8,212 nt of DNA from Bacteroidetes bacterium UBA7368 (lineage in GTDB: Bacteria; Bacteroidota; Rhodothermia; Rhodothermales; UBA10348). The stretch is taken from NCBI GenBank assembly GCA_002469915.1, contig DKOG01000123.1:1-8212 (forward strand), written 5' to 3'. Shown here piece after piece: positions 6,201 to 8,212 of this stretch; within the stretch, counting starts at the first letter, position 1, and every line of letters starts with the position of its first letter. The notes beneath the pieces were generated by a model. The model worked only from the letters and a program-made list of their open reading frames with translations, had not been told where the DNA came from and searched no databases. The translations under genes and the position numbers were made by a program.

Positions 6201-6869
6201 ATGAAAAGCGTAGCGTTTGCGGTAGTTCTGATGGTGTTTTTACCACAACAGATCCATGAAGAGAATAGAATGCAAGAACGGGAACTGCCTAAAGTGTTAA
6301 TAATCGGCGACTCGATCTCACTTGGATATACACCGCACGTTTCTCGCCTGTTAGAAGCCGAAGCGGTAGTCTTCCATCATCCCGGCAATGCGCAGCACAC
6401 CGGTACAGGCCTAGCTATGCTCGCCGAATGGCTAGGAGAGACCCAATGGGATTTGATCCACTTCAACTGGGGATTATGGGATTTATGTTATCGACATCCG
6501 GATTCGATACAACAGGGCAATAGAGACAAGATTAATGGAACGATTACAACAACGCTAGACCAGTATGAGCGGAATCTGGAGCAATTAGTCTTGCGCCTGA
6601 AGGAAACCAATGCCGTTCTGATTTGGGCGAATACCACGGTAGTCCCGGAAGGTGAGGCGGGGCGAATTGTGGGCGACGATACACGCTACAATGAGGTTGC
6701 CGCTAAGGTTATGAAGAAGCACGACATTGTAGTCAATGACCTTCATAGTCAAACAGATCAATTTTCTGCCGATCTTTTCGTTTCTCCAGGAAACGTCCAC
6801 TTCACGAACGAGGGATATGTGCTCATCGCCGAGAAAGTAGCAAGGCAGATCTCAGGCTCGATTCGCTGA
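6201..6869 (+). CDS. SGNH/GDSL-type hydrolase
   Basis: This 222-residue protein is a member of the SGNH hydrolase superfamily (esterases, lipases, carbohydrate acetylesterases). Block I is KVLIIGDSISLG with nucleophile Ser38. Block II is the glycine region PGNAQHTGTG (61-70). Block III is HFNWGLWDL with Asn89 in place of the classic GxND arrangement. Block V is GNVHFTNEGY with His200. The Asp usually three residues before that His is Gly197 here. The N-terminus (MKSVAFAVVLMVFLP) is a short hydrophobic stretch that could be a weak signal peptide; an internal start at Met24 would give a cytosolic form. The gene lies 18 bp after DUF6122, with no clear Shine-Dalgarno. The substrate is unknown. 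Confidence 0.8.
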   Translation: MKSVAFAVVLMVFLPQQIHEENRMQERELPKVLIIGDSISLGYTPHVSRLLEAEAVVFHHPGNAQHTGTGLAMLAEWLGETQWDLIHFNWGLWDLCYRHPDSIQQGNRDKINGTITTTLDQYERNLEQLVLRLKETNAVLIWANTTVVPEGEAGRIVGDDTRYNEVAAKVMKKHDIVVNDLHSQTDQFSADLFVSPGNVHFTNEGYVLIAEKVARQISGSIR

Positions 6870-6964
6870 TCGGTTAACCTAAAGTAAGATGGTGCACCGT
6901 ATTTTGTGTTGGTGCCCAGAGGATTAAACTATTATTGAACAAACGAGAGTACCACACCTTGCCA
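6870..6964 (+). promoter_or_regulatory. Intergenic region with a weak candidate promoter for the GNAT gene
   Basis: This 95-bp gap separates the SGNH hydrolase from the acetyltransferase. It contains TTGGTG (6909-6914) and TATTAT (6930-6935), a rough -35/-10 pair with short spacing. TATTATTG (6930-6937) also resembles the Bacteroidota TAnnTTTG element. The palindrome GGTGCACC lies near 6891-6898. The evidence is weak; read-through from upstream is equally possible. Confidence 0.2.
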
Positions 6965-7498
6965 ATGATTAGACGTGCGATCCCTAGTGATGAGTACCGA
7001 TTAGCCAAGTTGGCGGTGCAAACGTTTCGTCAGACGTATGAGCGCCATAGCACCCGAGAGAATATGGCGTTGTATCTAAGCACATCGTTCTCTCCAGATA
7101 AACAGCTTTCGGAGATCAACGATGTAAATATGGAGACGTGGATACTGGAAAAAGGAGCCGATCTCGTTGGGTTCATGCAACTCAGATCGAAGAAGTGTCC
7201 TATTTCTCAGGGGGCAGACTCAGATTACGAGCTTTGGCGTATCTATGTTGACGCGTCTCATCAAGGAAAGGGGCTAGGCGCACAGTTGCTTGATCAAGCA
7301 GTCAAATCTGCCGAACGCAAAAATTCAGCGCTGATTTGGTTGGGCGTTTCGGAGTACAATGAAAAGGCAATTACCTTTTATGAAAGAAATGGCTTCGAGG
7401 AAATAGGCGAGCACATATTTATGCTTGGTGATGATCCGCAACGTGATTTAGTAATGACTAGGAAGATCGCCTTTTGTTATCAACCCCAATCACTTTGA
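6965..7498 (+). CDS. GNAT family N-acetyltransferase
   Basis: This cytosolic enzyme transfers the acetyl group of acetyl-CoA to an amine; the acceptor is not predictable. The ATG at 6965 gives 177 residues starting MIRRAIPSDEYRLAKLAV, the standard beta-1/helix-1 entry of the fold. The frame extends to a TTG at 6935, but those 10 residues do not look like the fold. The beta-4 strand LWRIYVDASHQ leads into the acetyl-CoA pyrophosphate loop Gln100-Gly-Lys-Gly-Leu-Gly105. It is followed by helix 3 (AQLLDQAVKSAE), the strand IWLGVSE, and NEKAITFYERNGF with Tyr139 in the usual general-acid position. The fold is complete. Its stop overlaps the next gene's start as TTGA, implying coupled expression. 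Confidence 0.85.
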   Translation: MIRRAIPSDEYRLAKLAVQTFRQTYERHSTRENMALYLSTSFSPDKQLSEINDVNMETWILEKGADLVGFMQLRSKKCPISQGADSDYELWRIYVDASHQGKGLGAQLLDQAVKSAERKNSALIWLGVSEYNEKAITFYERNGFEEIGEHIFMLGDDPQRDLVMTRKIAFCYQPQSL

Positions 7499-7971
7499 AC
7501 CCACCAAGAATCGAAATACTGCCTTCCAAATTACTCGTTGGGAGAAGCCTGGAAATGAGTTTTCTCAAAGATCAAACAGCCGAACTTTGGAAAGCGTTCA
7601 TGCCCTTTCGGAATGCGGTGCCACACCGTGTTGGTACGCATTACATGTCCATGCAAGTGTATCCTGCAGAAAGTGCAGGCAACATTACTCCAACCAGCAT
7701 ATTTCGGAAGTGGGCAGTAGTCGAGGTATCAGAGGTCGATGCCTTGCCGGATGGAATGGTGTCTTATGATTTGTCGGGCGGGAAGTATGCGGTGTTCATT
7801 CATCATGGTCCAGCATCTGCTTTTGGGGAGACTATGAAGCATATTTTTCAGGTATGGCTACCATCTTCAGGGTTTCAAATAGATTCGAGAGAGCATTTTG
7901 AGCTTTTAGAGGAAGGATATTCGCCTTCAGACCCCCAGGCTAGGGAAGAGATTTGGATTCCCATTAAGTGA
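7495..7971 (+). CDS. GyrI-like / AraC effector-binding domain protein
   Basis: This stand-alone effector-binding domain (PF06445, GyrI-like) binds small hydrophobic or cationic ligands in its relatives; some relatives inhibit gyrase or hydrolyse toxic compounds. I chose the TTG at 7495 (158 residues, MNPPRIEILPSKLLVG), which overlaps the GNAT stop; this matches the usual family N-terminus, and a TTG at 7474 is only the longest option. Typical parts are TAELWKAFMPFRN (28-40), THYMSMQVYP (48-57), KWAVVEVSEVDALPDGM (72-88), GGKYAVFIHHGPAS (95-108), and the C-terminal HFELLEEGY with EEIWIPIK (134-158). The acidic glutamate before IWIP is present. The DNA-binding part seen in AraC/MerR relatives is absent. 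Pairing with an acetyltransferase could mean detoxification, but that is inference. Confidence 0.85.
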   Translation: MNPPRIEILPSKLLVGRSLEMSFLKDQTAELWKAFMPFRNAVPHRVGTHYMSMQVYPAESAGNITPTSIFRKWAVVEVSEVDALPDGMVSYDLSGGKYAVFIHHGPASAFGETMKHIFQVWLPSSGFQIDSREHFELLEEGYSPSDPQAREEIWIPIK

Positions 7972-7982
7972 GTTAGGAGTTC

Positions 7983-8024
7983 AATGGACGGCTACATTGA
8001 TTCTAAATGAATAGCCCATTTTAC
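7983..8024 (+). terminator. Weak candidate terminator after the GyrI-like gene
   Basis: AATGG (7983-7987) plus GCT (7991-7993) can pair with AGC (8013-8015) plus CCATT (8016-8020), leaving a 3-nt bulge and a 19-nt loop. A short T run (8019-8022) follows. The stem is AT-rich and bulged, so termination would be modest. Confidence 0.25.
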
Positions 8025-8041
8025 AGGAATTTCAGAATAGA

Positions 8042-8070
8042 TTGACGTTAGAAAGGGGCTCTCCTTTCAT
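8042..8070 (+). promoter_or_regulatory. Candidate katG promoter with inverted repeat over spacer and -10
   Basis: TTGACG (8042-8047) is followed after 17 bp by TTTCAT (8065-8070), a plausible -35/-10 pair with a good -35. The dyad GAAAGG (8051-8056) / CCTTTC (8063-8068) covers the spacer and the -10, a position suited to a repressor. It does not resemble a PerR, Fur or OxyR box that I can recognise. Confidence 0.4.
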
Positions 8071-8104
8071 AAATTGAGCGACCCAAAATCTTTATCGAAA
8101 GGAG
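8061..8104 (+). promoter_or_regulatory. katG leader stem-loop that would bury the ribosome binding site
   Basis: Positions 8061-8073 pair with 8091-8104. CTCCTTTC matches GAAAGGAG perfectly over 8 bp, then ATAAA matches TTTAT over 5 bp with a single bulged C (8096) and a 17-nt loop. The paired strand GAAAGGAG (8097-8104) is the katG Shine-Dalgarno, 7 nt before the ATG. An upstream GAAAGG (8051-8056) could compete for the same CCTTTC. The structure forms in RNA only if transcription starts upstream of about 8060. If the promoter at 8042-8070 is used, the dyad must act in DNA instead. Confidence 0.4.
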
Positions 8105-8111
8105 CGCAAAT

Positions 8112-8212
8112 ATGAGTTCATCCGTAGAAAATGGTTCCGGCAAATGCCCAGTCATGCACGGGGCCATTACGAAGAACGATTCGTCGGTCACGGAATGGTG
8201 GCCTAACACCAT
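8112..8212 (+). CDS. katG: Catalase-peroxidase KatG, N-terminal part, cut by window edge
   Basis: This is a haem enzyme that removes hydrogen peroxide by catalase and peroxidase activity in the cytoplasm. Only the first 33 codons are present. They contain the characteristic KatG N-terminal pattern: GKCPVMHGA (residues 10-18), then a variable stretch and TEWWPN (27-32). Full proteins have about 720-750 residues, so almost everything, including the haem-binding and Met-Tyr-Trp adduct residues, lies beyond the window. The start is well supported: AAAGGAG (8098-8104) lies 7 nt before the ATG, the clearest ribosome binding site for a recognised gene in the window. Regulation may involve the dyads in its leader. 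Confidence 0.85.
   Translation, partial: MSSSVENGSGKCPVMHGAITKNDSSVTEWWPNT

Noticed and set aside
6890..6918. GGTGCACC palindrome and nearby GGTGCCC as a terminator after the SGNH gene
   Set aside because: The second element is a direct, not inverted, copy, and no T-tract follows a plausible stem.

Overview
The window reads as chromosomal DNA from a member of the Bacteroidota/Rhodothermota/Balneolota group. Evidence for this is a PadR-controlled permease with an N-terminal 'permease prefix' domain, a DUF6122 membrane protein, a Tat-exported CefD-like aminotransferase, and several starts without a clear Shine-Dalgarno. The placement is inferred from gene families, not from a marker gene.

Layout. 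Positions 2-597 (minus) hold a small CxxC thioredoxin-like protein followed by the N-terminal third of a YraQ/DUF318-type permease that runs off the left edge. Positions 598-883 are poorly explained; they hold a possible small ORF (619-747) and a hairpin. Positions 884-3880 (minus) are a two-gene operon: a PadR regulator joined by an ATGA overlap to a large FtsX/MacB-type permease. The permease is split by a one-base frameshift in a run of seven A (2586-2592). Positions 3827-4046 are the divergent intergenic region, with an 8-bp inverted repeat that could be the PadR operator.

Positions 4047-7971 (plus) are a co-directional run: Tat-signal class V aminotransferase, MOSC protein, DUF6122 membrane protein, SGNH hydrolase, GNAT acetyltransferase and a GyrI-like effector-binding protein. 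The first three are tightly packed (1-bp gap, then ATGA overlap). The last two overlap by TTGA. Positions 7972-8111 are the leader of katG (catalase-peroxidase), whose first 33 codons end the window.

The genes do not form one obvious pathway. The linked pairs are thioredoxin with permease, PadR with permease, and aminotransferase with MOSC (the two domain types fused in eukaryotic molybdenum cofactor sulfurase). I saw no tRNA, rRNA, CRISPR array, transposase or phage gene. The most striking non-coding signal is in the katG leader, where a 13-bp stem with one bulge would bury the katG ribosome binding site, and an upstream segment could compete for the same strand. I do not see a clearly new multi-gene system.
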